From: Halobacteriales archaeon
GTDB lineage: Archaea > Halobacteriota > Halobacteria > Halobacteriales > SKSH01
Direction: 5' to 3'
Assembly (NCBI GenBank): GCA_007118145.1
Contig: SKSD01000082.1
Coordinates: forward strand, 1 to 39,093
DNA length: 39,093 bases
Numbering within the stretch: position 1 is the first letter of the stretch; the number at the start of each line of letters is the position of its first letter. The translations under genes were made by a program, and so were the position numbers. Shown one piece after another: positions 1 through 7,463 of the stretch. The notes beneath the pieces were generated by a model that was not told where the DNA came from, did no database searches, and was given only the letters and a program-made list of their open reading frames with translations.

Positions 1-74
1 CGGGCCGGGAGGGATTTGAACCCCCGTCCGTCCGGTTAAAAGCCGGACGCTCTTCCTAACTGAGCTACCGGCCC
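1..74 (-). tRNA. tRNA-Lys (anticodon TTT)
   Basis: Read on the reverse strand the sequence folds as a full cloverleaf. The acceptor stem pairs GGGCCGG (68-74) with CCGGCCC (2-8) and position 1 is the discriminator G. The T arm contains GGTTCAAATCC, and the D arm starts TAGCTCAGTTAGG. The anticodon loop CTTTTAA gives anticodon TTT, which reads lysine codons. No intron is visible and CCA is not encoded within the window, whose left edge coincides with the tRNA 3' end. Confidence 0.96.
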
Positions 75-157
75 CAGCATGGACTCCGTCGCCGAGGTGT
101 TTTACCGTTTCCTTCCAGATGCCAAAGAGCCTTGAGCGATTACCTCGCAGGTAGGGT

Positions 158-961
158 ATGGTGATCGAGACGGAACGCCCCCCTGAGGTGCTCCGGAACA
201 AACGGTCTGCCACCAGGTTTCAGATCCTCGCCACCGTGGCGGATAACCAACCGGCGGTCAGCCAGCGAGAGATAGCTGATGTGATCGGTATCACCACCCA
301 GGCGGTCAGTGAGTATCTCAGAGAACTCGCCGAGGAGGGACACGTGAGAAAACACGGACGTGGCAGGTATGAGATCACGAAAGAGGGGGTTGACTGGCTG
401 CTTTCGACATCGGACGCCCTCGAGGTGTATCTCAGTCGTGTCACCGAAGAGATCATCGACTCAGTCGAGATGGAGACGGCCATCGCCACCGCCCCGATTG
501 ATGCGGGAGAGACCGTCACCTTGTGGATGCGAGACGGAGTGTTACACGCCGAACCGGGAACCGCAGAGACAGGTGCCAGGGCGGTGGCCTTCACGGGTGC
601 CAATGCCGGTCAGGAGGTCGGGGTGACCGACTGGGAGGGCGTGATCGACTACGAAATCGGACACGTAACGATCGTGGTGGTACCACCTGTCAGTGATGGT
701 GGTAGTTCGGTGGTCGATGTGGATTCACTACGACAGGCAGTTGAGTCGGCTGATCTTCGTGTTGCGAGTGGGGCGGAGGCGATCGCCGCACTCGGCAGGA
801 TTGACTGCGAACCGGAGGTGAGATTCGGCACAGCTGCGGCGGTACAGGAGGCGGCAGCCCGCGGTCTTGATGTCCTCCTCGTCAGCGTCTCGACCTCACT
901 CTCAGCGCATATCGACCGGTTGAACGAGCTCGATATCGACTACGATCTCATCGAGGCGTAA
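158..961 (+). CDS. Winged-helix (MarR-like) transcriptional regulator
   Basis: A 267-residue protein with an N-terminal winged helix-turn-helix at about residues 18-80. The recognition segment contains QREIADVIGITTQAVSEYL, followed by a wing with KHGRGRYEITKEG. The rest (about 95-267) is a conserved-looking domain without a known catalytic motif that I can name; it may bind a ligand or mediate dimers. It is upstream of and co-directional with the eS6 gene, 66 bases apart, but a TATA-like box lies in that gap, so eS6 probably has its own promoter. It lies divergent from the tRNA-Lys. The ATG at 158 is the natural start just before the conserved region. Its DNA target is unknown; the perfect palindrome at 974-987 is one candidate. 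Assignment to a helix-turn-helix family is firm, the regulon is not known. Confidence 0.85.
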   Translation: MVIETERPPEVLRNKRSATRFQILATVADNQPAVSQREIADVIGITTQAVSEYLRELAEEGHVRKHGRGRYEITKEGVDWLLSTSDALEVYLSRVTEEIIDSVEMETAIATAPIDAGETVTLWMRDGVLHAEPGTAETGARAVAFTGANAGQEVGVTDWEGVIDYEIGHVTIVVVPPVSDGGSSVVDVDSLRQAVESADLRVASGAEAIAALGRIDCEPEVRFGTAAAVQEAAARGLDVLLVSVSTSLSAHIDRLNELDIDYDLIEA

Positions 962-973
962 TCGGGTGTCTCT

Positions 974-1001
974 CGTGTTGCAACACGGTTCGCCATACTT
1001 T
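974..1001 (+). promoter_or_regulatory. Probable eS6 promoter with upstream 14-base palindrome
   Basis: A TATA-like CATACTTTT (993-1001) lies about 30 bases before the eS6 ATG at 1028, the spacing expected for a leaderless haloarchaeal transcript. Directly upstream is the perfect palindrome CGTGTTGCAACACG (974-987). Its position next to the TATA box would suit a regulator, but no binding protein is shown by the sequence. Confidence 0.45.
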
Positions 1002-1027
1002 TGCCTGCCCATCGGCTCGAGACTGAT

Positions 1028-1396
1028 ATGGCAGGATACATCGTCGTCATCGGCGACCCCGAAAAGGGCACCTCTCACCAGTTCGAGGTGGAGGATGTCG
1101 ATTGGAGTGGTCGTACCCTTGGCGAGACGGTTGATGGTACAGAGATTGGCCTTCCGGGCTACGAACTCGAACTGACAGGTGGCTCTGATGCGGCAGGAAG
1201 ACCCATGCGGGCTGATGTCGAGGGTCGTCAACCGACAGAGGTACTCTCCTCTGGGGGCACCGGATTCCACCCCAGTCGAAAGGGTGAGCGCAAGCGTATC
1301 ACGGTTCGAGGCAATGAGATCGGAGGTGATACCGTGCAGCTAAACATGAAGATTACCACTCGCGGTGACCAGTCCATCGAGGAACTCCTCGAGTAA
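1028..1396 (+). CDS. rps6e: Small ribosomal subunit protein eS6 (S6e)
   Basis: A 122-residue protein matching archaeal S6e, a component of the 30S subunit. Family hallmarks are visible: GDPEKG near the N-terminus, LTGGSDAAGRPMRADV in the middle and GERKRITVRG near the C-terminus. The length is that of the short archaeal/eukaryotic core without the phosphorylated eukaryotic tail. The ATG at 1028 is chosen over upstream in-frame starts because conserved sequence begins there and a TATA-like element sits about 30 bases before it, consistent with a leaderless message. It is followed after 7 bases by another small gene, so the two are probably co-transcribed. Confidence 0.97.
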   Translation: MAGYIVVIGDPEKGTSHQFEVEDVDWSGRTLGETVDGTEIGLPGYELELTGGSDAAGRPMRADVEGRQPTEVLSSGGTGFHPSRKGERKRITVRGNEIGGDTVQLNMKITTRGDQSIEELLE

Positions 1397-1403
1397 TCGG
1401 GTC

Positions 1404-1835
1404 ATGCCCGACCGCATCACGCATGAGCATCCGACTATCGACACGATTCGAGGCCGGGTGGCCAGACACGGTGGGTCACGACGCCGTATCGACCTCCCCG
1501 AGGGGGCTGACGCATCTGTCGGTGGCCATGGATCGATCCGGTGTGTTGTCGAGGAGCGAGACCACTTTGCGCAGATCGATTACCATGGAGACCACCTCGC
1601 GATCATCGGCCTGTATACATCACTCGATCAGGCGGAGGCAGGTTCCCCAGCCGGTAGCAAACTGACCGATTGGCTGACATCTATCGGGTGCAATTCGGGC
1701 TCATCGATTGCGATCGATATCATCGATTCAGGAGAGCGCATCGGCTTGCGCCGATACGGCTCGCGAGGCGTCTACACTATCGAGTCTCAGCCCAGTGATA
1801 CACTCCGTGATCTTGCAGACCGTTACTTCGGTTGA
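1404..1835 (+). CDS. Conserved haloarchaeal protein of unknown function (DUF7112-like)
   Basis: A 143-residue soluble acidic protein that begins MPDRITHEHPTIDTIRGRV. The middle has alternating beta-like strands (IRCVVEERDHFAQIDYHG), and the C-terminal part contains GERIGLRRYGSRGVYTI. I recognise it only as the type of small haloarchaeal protein found directly after eS6; the DUF7112 label is from memory. The ATG at 1404 follows the eS6 stop by 7 bases, so the pair looks like an operon, and a link to translation is inferred from that alone. Its last 13 bases overlap the end of the convergent DHH gene. No catalytic motif, signal peptide or membrane segment is seen. Confidence 0.75.
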   Translation: MPDRITHEHPTIDTIRGRVARHGGSRRRIDLPEGADASVGGHGSIRCVVEERDHFAQIDYHGDHLAIIGLYTSLDQAEAGSPAGSKLTDWLTSIGCNSGSSIAIDIIDSGERIGLRRYGSRGVYTIESQPSDTLRDLADRYFG

Positions 1836-2884
1836 TCTTCAGTGACGGTCTCGAACGCCTGAAGGATGAGGTGCTTCGAAGTCGCTCCCTGGGTGACCCA
1901 GTGCTGTGCGAAATCGAGCATGTCATCGAAGATCGCCGGCTTGCACCCAGCTGCCTTCGGGTGGCCACCACCCCCGAGGCGTTGGGCGACGACATGACAC
2001 CTTTGGAACGTATCGGTGCCTCTGAGGCTGATCCCACCAGATGGTTTGATCACCGCTGCCGCATCGGCACCCTCTTGTCGAAGTGTCTCAGCCACCTCAT
2101 TCTGTGAACATCGACCATAGGTGATCCCGATGACGAAGCCCTCGATCTCGTGGAACTCAGCCCTGCTCACGGCAAGATCGATGAGTGACTGTTTCTCCAC
2201 CCGACGCTCATCGAGAAATTCGAGCACATCGGCGGGGAAATCCGCACCGTGTTCACTGATGGTTTCGATGAACTCAGCTGGGTTCGACCAGTACGCGAGA
2301 TCGGCGACATCATCACTTCGTGGATCCTCACGTAGCCAGAGATCGTGATCACGGACAACGGCCACAAGATCGACCCACCGGTCATCGAAGTCACCATCGA
2401 GTTCGTCGAGAGTCACGTCCGCTGTACATACCTCATCTGATGCACCGATGCTGAGATTTACCCCAACCTCTCTCACGGCGTTTGCGGTCGATTCGTCCCA
2501 CTCATGATGGTCGAACCAGTATAGCTCCGCTGTCGTATCGACCATGCTTGTGATGGCCGATTCGATCGGCTCGAACGCATCAGGACTCAGGTCGAGGATG
2601 TAGACAGTCATCCCCGGTTCGATATTATTGACTAGCTGTTCGACCGTCCGCTCAAAGCGGTGTGGTTCCGTTGGAACGAGGGCGATGTCGTCATGTACGT
2701 CCTCGACCAGCGCTGTCGAGGTCAGCCCATCTGCATCCGGGTCAGCAATAACGACTACCTCTACCCCGTCGAAACGCTCTTCATCGACGACCGGTTCATC
2801 CCGGTCGACCTGGAAGAAGCCTTCCCCGGGTATGAGCGATTTCCGGGGTAGGGGTATGGTATCCCACTCGAGATGTTCGACCAT
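1823..2884 (-). CDS. DHH/DHHA1-family phosphoesterase
   Basis: A 353-residue protein with the DHH superfamily layout. The first metal motif is in VVIADPDADGLTS, the signature is YWFDHHEWD, and the C-terminal DHHA1 substrate-binding part ends with QRLGGGGHPKAAGC. Relatives include RecJ-like nucleases, nanoRNases and cyclic dinucleotide phosphodiesterases; archaeal members act on phosphodiester bonds with Mn or Mg. I chose the ATG at 2884, where sequence resembling the family N-terminus (LIPGEGFF) begins; an in-frame TTG at 2959 would add 25 residues and cannot be excluded. The gene follows a UspA gene on the same strand (stop at 2985), so the two may be co-transcribed. Its 3' end overlaps the convergent gene by 13 bases. 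The exact substrate is not predictable here. Confidence 0.85.
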   Translation of the reverse strand: MVEHLEWDTIPLPRKSLIPGEGFFQVDRDEPVVDEERFDGVEVVVIADPDADGLTSTALVEDVHDDIALVPTEPHRFERTVEQLVNNIEPGMTVYILDLSPDAFEPIESAITSMVDTTAELYWFDHHEWDESTANAVREVGVNLSIGASDEVCTADVTLDELDGDFDDRWVDLVAVVRDHDLWLREDPRSDDVADLAYWSNPAEFIETISEHGADFPADVLEFLDERRVEKQSLIDLAVSRAEFHEIEGFVIGITYGRCSQNEVAETLRQEGADAAAVIKPSGGISLRGTDTFQRCHVVAQRLGGGGHPKAAGCKPAIFDDMLDFAQHWVTQGATSKHLILQAFETVTEDQPK

Positions 2885-2984
2885 ACCTCGCACATCTCGC
2901 CCACGGACAAGAACTCCTCGGTCGGTGTGGGCGGTTATCGTAGTGAGCAGGGGACGCAAGGGGCGATCAGCATGCTCCCATCAG

Positions 2985-3449
2985 CTACGCTGGTGTTTCC
3001 TCGGTGACGGTCGTGACCGTCACGGGTCCGTTGAAGTTGAGGATGAGGCGCTGAGCCCGATCACCGAAGATGGCCTTACCGGTGGGTGAGCGCTGTCTAC
3101 CAGTGACGAACAGGTGATCGCAGTTGAACTCATCTGCGACAGCGAGTACCTCATCGACCTTGTCTCCGAGGCGTCCGATCGCCCTGAAGTCGACATCGAG
3201 CCCCTGGAGCACCTCATTACCGACATCTCTCGCGAATTGTCCGGCACCGTCACGTGCTCGGGTGACGTCATATGAGACATCGACATCGGGTATCTTCGCG
3301 AGTGCATCCGCACGGTCGGCATACTCGTCCTCGGTGGTGACGTGTACGAGGATTAACTCTGCACCGACACCAGTGGCAAGCTCGCCTGCCTCACGGAGTA
3401 GATCTTTTGTCGCAGCCGTCGCTTCGACCACAACCAATGCTCGTTCCAT
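2985..3449 (-). CDS. Universal stress protein (UspA family)
   Basis: A 154-residue single-domain UspA protein with the alpha/beta Rossmann-like fold. It starts MERALVVVEATAATKDLL, has the strand AELILVHV, and carries the nucleotide-binding signature GRQRSPTGKAIFGDRAQ, equivalent to G-x2-G-x9-G(S/T). Family members with this motif usually bind ATP or AMP and act as stress or energy sensors in the cytoplasm. The ATG at 3449 is preceded by a TATA-like tract about 30 bases upstream (near 3478-3487 on the reverse strand). The DHH phosphoesterase gene follows on the same strand. A near-palindrome (3459-3474) lies between TATA and start. Confidence 0.93.
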   Translation of the reverse strand: MERALVVVEATAATKDLLREAGELATGVGAELILVHVTTEDEYADRADALAKIPDVDVSYDVTRARDGAGQFARDVGNEVLQGLDVDFRAIGRLGDKVDEVLAVADEFNCDHLFVTGRQRSPTGKAIFGDRAQRLILNFNGPVTVTTVTEETPA

Positions 3450-3458
3450 GTACCACGA

Positions 3459-3474
3459 GGGGCATCGATTCCCC
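3459..3474 (-). promoter_or_regulatory. Operator-like near-palindrome before uspA
   Basis: GGGGCATCGATTCCCC is palindromic except for one mismatched base pair. It sits between the TATA-like tract at about 3476-3485 and the UspA start codon at 3449, where a repressor would cover the initiation site. It is a positional suggestion only. Confidence 0.35.
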
Positions 3475-3523
3475 GTAAAACAATCGATTACCGCTGCTCA
3501 GACCGCAGGACCGATATCCCCGG

Positions 3524-4057
3524 TCACGACCCGGGTAATGACATGGCCATCTCAAGATCGAATCGGTCTGCCTGGACGGTCTCGAAACCGACCGACTTGT
3601 AGAGCTCGAGTGCGGGGAGGTTCCAACGCTCGACCGTCAACCAGATGTGTTCAATAGCCTCGACCTGGGCGGCACCCAACAGGTGGCGTATCAACGTCCG
3701 ACCGTTCCCGGCACCCTGGTAGTCTTGATGGACGAAGATGGCCAGCTCGTGTGAACCGTCACTATCAGGCACGAGCATGGCGTGGGCGATGACGCAACCG
3801 TCATGGCTAGCGATGATGTGGACACCATCATCCAGCACCGTCTTGAGCCATGGCTCGATTCGCTCGGGATGTGCAGGTGGGATACCCTGTGCGCGTTGGG
3901 CGGGGTCGAACGTTGCGTACATGTCGACCAGCCCCTCAAGATCATCGTTCGTGGCGAAGTCCACCACGATCTCGCGGCCCTCCCGGTCGGTCGAGGTGGC
4001 AGGTGGGGCAGGGAACGGTCCCGTCTCGGCCATGGGATATCGTCGTGGTGCACTCAT
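3524..4057 (-). CDS. GNAT-family N-acetyltransferase
   Basis: A 177-residue acetyltransferase. The acetyl-CoA pyrophosphate loop QDYQGAGNGRTLIRHLL matches GNAT motif A (Q/R-x2-G-x-G/A), preceded by the beta strand HELAIFVH. A typical C-terminal LELYKSVGFE motif follows. The N-terminal stretch with RRYP and DREGREI resembles haloarchaeal members of the family. The substrate (protein, amino acid or small metabolite) is not evident. The ATG at 4057 overlaps the stop of the upstream UspA gene by four bases (ATGA), so the two genes are translationally linked. The pairing suggests acetylation connected to stress signalling, which is an inference. Confidence 0.9.
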   Translation of the reverse strand: MSAPRRYPMAETGPFPAPPATSTDREGREIVVDFATNDDLEGLVDMYATFDPAQRAQGIPPAHPERIEPWLKTVLDDGVHIIASHDGCVIAHAMLVPDSDGSHELAIFVHQDYQGAGNGRTLIRHLLGAAQVEAIEHIWLTVERWNLPALELYKSVGFETVQADRFDLEMAMSLPGS

Positions 4058-4422
4058 CGTTCGAGTCTGACGGTGACATCGGCGTTCAACAGCACGTATT
4101 CTGAGATACTGCCGAGGTATCGCTTACCCAGTGGGGTGTCTCGCCCACCGCCGATGACGAGTTGATCGAACCCTTCTCGCTCTGCCATGGCGACGAGTGA
4201 GCTCGCTGGATCTCCCTCGATGCGATGGATAGCCGCATCGATCCCTGCGGCTGTCAGTTCGTCACGGACGGTCGCCTCGATGTGGTCGATGTCCTGATCG
4301 CGCTCATGCTTGGCGAAGATCGCCACGGTGAGTTCATCATCCGCCTCGAGAGCGCGCTCGATAGCATTTCGCAACACGGTCGACGATTCCTCACTGCCCT
4401 CGATCCCAACGAGCACGCGCAT
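4054..4422 (-). CDS. Universal stress protein (UspA family)
   Basis: A 122-residue single-domain UspA protein beginning MRVLVGIEGSEESSTVL and carrying the signature GGGRDTPLGKRYLGSISEYV, which is the nucleotide-binding G-x2-G-x9-G-S pattern. I chose the ATG at 4422 rather than the in-frame GTG at 4443 because the family begins with this beta strand and a TATA-like CTTATGG lies about 28 bases upstream on the reverse strand, which gives a leaderless transcript. It is the first gene of a two-gene unit with the GNAT acetyltransferase (overlap ATGA). It is divergent from the acidic protein at 4507. Confidence 0.92.
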   Translation of the reverse strand: MRVLVGIEGSEESSTVLRNAIERALEADDELTVAIFAKHERDQDIDHIEATVRDELTAAGIDAAIHRIEGDPASSLVAMAEREGFDQLVIGGGRDTPLGKRYLGSISEYVLLNADVTVRLER

Positions 4423-4506
4423 GGTCGCGAGTTCATCCCGCACTCACCATAAGGGAGTCGTTCCATGCGCGCAACGCTTTTTGCCCGCCTGGGGATACCA
4501 CCATGC

Positions 4507-5298
4507 ATGCCCGAGGATCGCCCGGCGAATGTCGACCCCGAGGAGCCTATCGACGAGGGTGACGATGAGGAGGCAGCAACCGAGGTCGAACAGGTCGACC
4601 TCGAGGACGAGCATGGCGAAGCGGTCCCCGTATCGGATCGAGACGATCCGGATCTGGAGACGGGAACACACGAGCCTGGCGATGTGACCGACCAACCCGA
4701 TGAGTTCGGTGAAATCGATGATGCGAACGCTGTTACCGATGAGTCTCCGGACGCGTACGTCCCTGAGGATGTACAACGGTATGCACGGTTCACCAAGCTC
4801 GACCGGGCTGAGTACGATCGTGTCAACCAGTTCCTCCGGAATCGGACGTACATCACCGCACGTGAGTGGGCGATCGCTCGGCTCTGTTCGGATTTCAGGA
4901 CCGAGACAGGTATCGAGATGACGAAGATCGGCAATCATCTCCCCGAGCTCGTCCCGTTCATGACTGAAGAATATTCACCGCAGGCGGTCAACCAGGCACG
5001 CCACGCCTTCGAGGAGAAGGTAAGAAAATCGGGGTCTACCTTCCTGTACGGGGCGATGTGTGATTTCTTCACGGCCGAGGAACTGGACGACGTACTCTAC
5101 GAGGCGACTGAGGTGGCAAGATTCCTGTTGGAGGTCGAGGGTGTTGAACTCGATCTCGAGGAGGAGTTCGGTGCAGAGGAGCGTATCGCCACGGTTATGC
5201 GCGAGGTGCGAACCTCGAGCGATGCACTCAGACACGAGGGTGCGATGTGTCCGAACTGTGGTCACGAGTTCGAACCTGAGCAGACCACCGAGGAGTAG
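4507..5298 (+). CDS. Conserved haloarchaeal protein with acidic N-terminus (DUF5806-like)
   Basis: A 263-residue protein. Residues 1 to about 90 are highly acidic and probably disordered (runs such as EGDDEEAATEVEQ). A well-ordered helical domain follows (about 90-230, with YARFTKLDRAEYDRVNQFL). A short CPNCGHEF segment near the C-terminus offers only two cysteines and might be half of a zinc site. I recognise it as a haloarchaeal conserved family (DUF5806, from memory), with no known function. The ATG at 4507 is preferred to 4465 because the T-rich element near 4476-4483 lies about 27 bases upstream. It is divergent from uspA and convergent with pyrC. Confidence 0.78.
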   Translation: MPEDRPANVDPEEPIDEGDDEEAATEVEQVDLEDEHGEAVPVSDRDDPDLETGTHEPGDVTDQPDEFGEIDDANAVTDESPDAYVPEDVQRYARFTKLDRAEYDRVNQFLRNRTYITAREWAIARLCSDFRTETGIEMTKIGNHLPELVPFMTEEYSPQAVNQARHAFEEKVRKSGSTFLYGAMCDFFTAEELDDVLYEATEVARFLLEVEGVELDLEEEFGAEERIATVMREVRTSSDALRHEGAMCPNCGHEFEPEQTTEE

Positions 5299-5321
5299 GT
5301 ATCACCCCGGTGCGGTCGCTG

Positions 5322-6632
5322 TTATGGCGAGGGGTCGCGTACGTTGCGACCCTCGGGTGCACCGAAGCGGTCAATCTCGAGATCGGTGGGGAGTCGCAAT
5401 GACGAGGTGGGGTCATGATAGACGATCGACCCTCGTCTGATGGTCAGTTCGGGGAAGATACCGTCCCAGCCATCAAAAGGTGTCCACCCACAACCGGTGA
5501 CGAGACGCTCAGCATCGATCGGCTGTATCCGGTCGAGATCGACCAACACGACATCTGCATCGTAACCTGGCTGAATGTATCCCTTCCTTGGCAAATCGAA
5601 CCGTGTCGCAGGGGCATGGGCGGTGAGCCGAGCGACCGCCTCCAGGGTCAGATGCCCAGCGTCCACTTCTGCGAGTAGCAACGGGAGCATCGTCTCAACC
5701 CCAGGTACGCCACTTGGTGCCGACCAGATGTCGGTTTGCTTCTCGTCGATCGTGTGCGGGGCATGGTCGGTCGCGATCATCGTGACAACCCCTGACCGCA
5801 CACGCTTGTAGAGCGCCTTTCGCTGAGCCTCCGACCGGAGTGGGGGGTTCATCCGGCCGAATGTACCCAACTCGTTGAGGTCATCGTCCGATAGGAGGAT
5901 GTGATGTGGGGTAACCTCACAGCTCCATCCAGCTTCGACTGCACGATCGACCGCGGTTGGGGTACTCGCATGTGCGAGATGCATGGCGGCATCGTACCGT
6001 TGAGCGATCTCGATCGCCTGCTCGGTGGCGGAGACCTCAGCCTCGGCCGTGCGGTACGCTGACCACGCCCGAGCGTCACTCCGGTCTCTCACGGATACAT
6101 CGAACTGCGAGGCGTCTTCAGCGTGTACGGTGACGAGCAACCCGTGGGCTGTCGCCAGTTCGACAGCCTGCTCAAACAGTTCAATACCGATACCGAGATC
6201 ACCTGTTGAATCGGCCATGAACACCTCGCCAAGGGCGGTGATCGGCTCAGCTAACAGCCCCTCCGGATCCCATCCCTCCGTCACACCACCGTTGATGCCG
6301 TAATCGACGATAGAGCCACTGGCTGCCAATGCAGCCTTCGCCTCGAAACTAGCCCTGTCGATCGTCGGTGGGTCGGTGTTGGGTTGGTCGATGACGGTCG
6401 TCACCCCACCAGCCGCGGCCGCTCGCGACCCCGTTACCCACGTCTCCTTGTGTTCATGTCCCGGCTCACGGAAGTGGACATGCACATCGATTGCACCGGG
6501 CATCGCCAGTCGACCCGCTGCATCGATATCGGGCTCGCCCAGAATACTCGAACTAATCGCCTCGAATACACCATCCTCGATGAGAAGGTCACACCGCGTG
6601 CCGTCTGGCAACCGGACATCACCGATATGCAT
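5322..6632 (-). CDS. pyrC: Dihydroorotase
   Basis: A 436-residue class I dihydroorotase of the amidohydrolase superfamily, which interconverts N-carbamoyl-aspartate and dihydroorotate in de novo pyrimidine synthesis. The metal-binding motif GAIDVHVHFREPG lies near residue 50, HAED and HLAHAST supply further metal-ligand histidines, and the catalytic aspartate lies in ATDHAPH. The C-terminal strand returns to the small beta sandwich. The length is typical of the archaeal/Gram-positive PyrC type. It lies 59 bases after the lipoate-ligase-like gene on the same strand, but a TATA-like element (6651-6660) plus an inverted repeat (6634-6648) suggest it has its own regulated promoter. Confidence 0.95.
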   Translation of the reverse strand: MHIGDVRLPDGTRCDLLIEDGVFEAISSSILGEPDIDAAGRLAMPGAIDVHVHFREPGHEHKETWVTGSRAAAAGGVTTVIDQPNTDPPTIDRASFEAKAALAASGSIVDYGINGGVTEGWDPEGLLAEPITALGEVFMADSTGDLGIGIELFEQAVELATAHGLLVTVHAEDASQFDVSVRDRSDARAWSAYRTAEAEVSATEQAIEIAQRYDAAMHLAHASTPTAVDRAVEAGWSCEVTPHHILLSDDDLNELGTFGRMNPPLRSEAQRKALYKRVRSGVVTMIATDHAPHTIDEKQTDIWSAPSGVPGVETMLPLLLAEVDAGHLTLEAVARLTAHAPATRFDLPRKGYIQPGYDADVVLVDLDRIQPIDAERLVTGCGWTPFDGWDGIFPELTIRRGSIVYHDPTSSLRLPTDLEIDRFGAPEGRNVRDPSP

Positions 6633-6633
6633 G

Positions 6634-6660
6634 GTGTGAACCTCACACTCAGGTTAACTA
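6634..6660 (-). promoter_or_regulatory. pyrC promoter with inverted repeat
   Basis: On the reverse strand the TATA-like TAGTTAACCT (6651-6660) is followed by the perfect inverted repeat GTGTGA-GGT-TCACAC (6634-6648), which ends one base before the pyrC ATG. A protein bound there would block the initiation site of a leaderless transcript. Function is inferred from position and symmetry. Confidence 0.45.
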
Positions 6661-6691
6661 AGTCGTTCGACCCGCATCGAACAGTCACTGT

Positions 6692-7402
6692 TTACGAAGT
6701 CGTCGATGCGATGAGTTGATCGAGTTCGTCCACCCCGACAACGGAGTTGACAGCGCCATCGACGAGCGTTCGTTCGATCGCCTCGATCACGACCGCTGCA
6801 TCGTCCGGACCGCCTGCGTCGACGATACTACCGACACTCGTTGGGTCGAATGCGACACCGAGTCGCTCGTACACAGCCTCGAGAACGGTTGCGATATCAC
6901 CAGCCTCATCGACGATGACGATACCAGATACGATCGCTGCTGAGGCGGTCACCCGCTGGGCAACCCCGACGATCTTGCCGGCAGCGGAGAGTGAGTGATC
7001 ACCCGGGCAGAACGAATCAGGAGGTTCGCCATGTTCGACCGCGATACCGAACCCTTCGAGTGCCGATGCGAGCAACTCGAGCGTGTATTCATATCGGTCC
7101 GTGAGACCCGTCCGTGGGTCGCTGATTGGTAGGCATCTGGCGAATGCGACGGTCGAGCCGGTGTATGCAACGGCATGGCCACCGACCGAACGTTCACTCG
7201 GTGCGAACCCATGTTCGCGAGCGGCCTCGACAGCTTCGTCGTAACGTTCATGGCGGACATCACGTGGCCCGAACGACACCTGTCGATGTGGGAGCCACAC
7301 CCGTACCACGGTGCATCCGGTCGCCGTGGTGAGATTGAGGAGCTTACCGGCGACTTCCTTATCGGCGGCGATCGAAGATGCCTCCCCGCGAACCACGTAC
7401 AT
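6692..7402 (-). CDS. Lipoate-protein ligase A-like protein
   Basis: A 236-residue member of the biotin/lipoate protein ligase family (LplA/LipM-like), which transfers lipoyl or octanoyl groups to carrier domains of 2-oxoacid dehydrogenases or GcvH. Visible hallmarks are the ligand loop RSVGGHAVAYTGSTVAF (71 onward), SFCPGDHSL and the conserved lysine K143 in AGKIVGVAQR. The loop reads GGH where canonical ligases have GGG, so activity or substrate may differ. The length lacks the large C-terminal domain of two-domain LplA. The ATG at 7402 has a TATA-like GGTTTATC about 28 bases upstream. It is divergent from the M23-like gene and upstream of pyrC. Confidence 0.82.
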   Translation of the reverse strand: MYVVRGEASSIAADKEVAGKLLNLTTATGCTVVRVWLPHRQVSFGPRDVRHERYDEAVEAAREHGFAPSERSVGGHAVAYTGSTVAFARCLPISDPRTGLTDRYEYTLELLASALEGFGIAVEHGEPPDSFCPGDHSLSAAGKIVGVAQRVTASAAIVSGIVIVDEAGDIATVLEAVYERLGVAFDPTSVGSIVDAGGPDDAAVVIEAIERTLVDGAVNSVVGVDELDQLIASTTS

Positions 7403-7424
7403 CGGCGTTCGCTAGGCTGGTGAG

Positions 7425-7457
7425 ACTGATAAACCATTTATTCTGATCCAGATCAGA
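7425..7457. promoter_or_regulatory. Divergent promoter with 16-base inverted repeat
   Basis: The 61-base gap between two divergent starts contains overlapping TATA-like elements: GATAAACC for the reverse-strand ligase gene (start 7402) and TTTATT at 7437-7442 for the forward gene (start 7464). Directly after the forward TATA is the inverted repeat TCTGATC-CA-GATCAGA (7442-7457), with perfect 7-base arms. This is where a repressor of the forward gene would sit. Confidence 0.5.
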
Positions 7458-7463
7458 TAGCCA

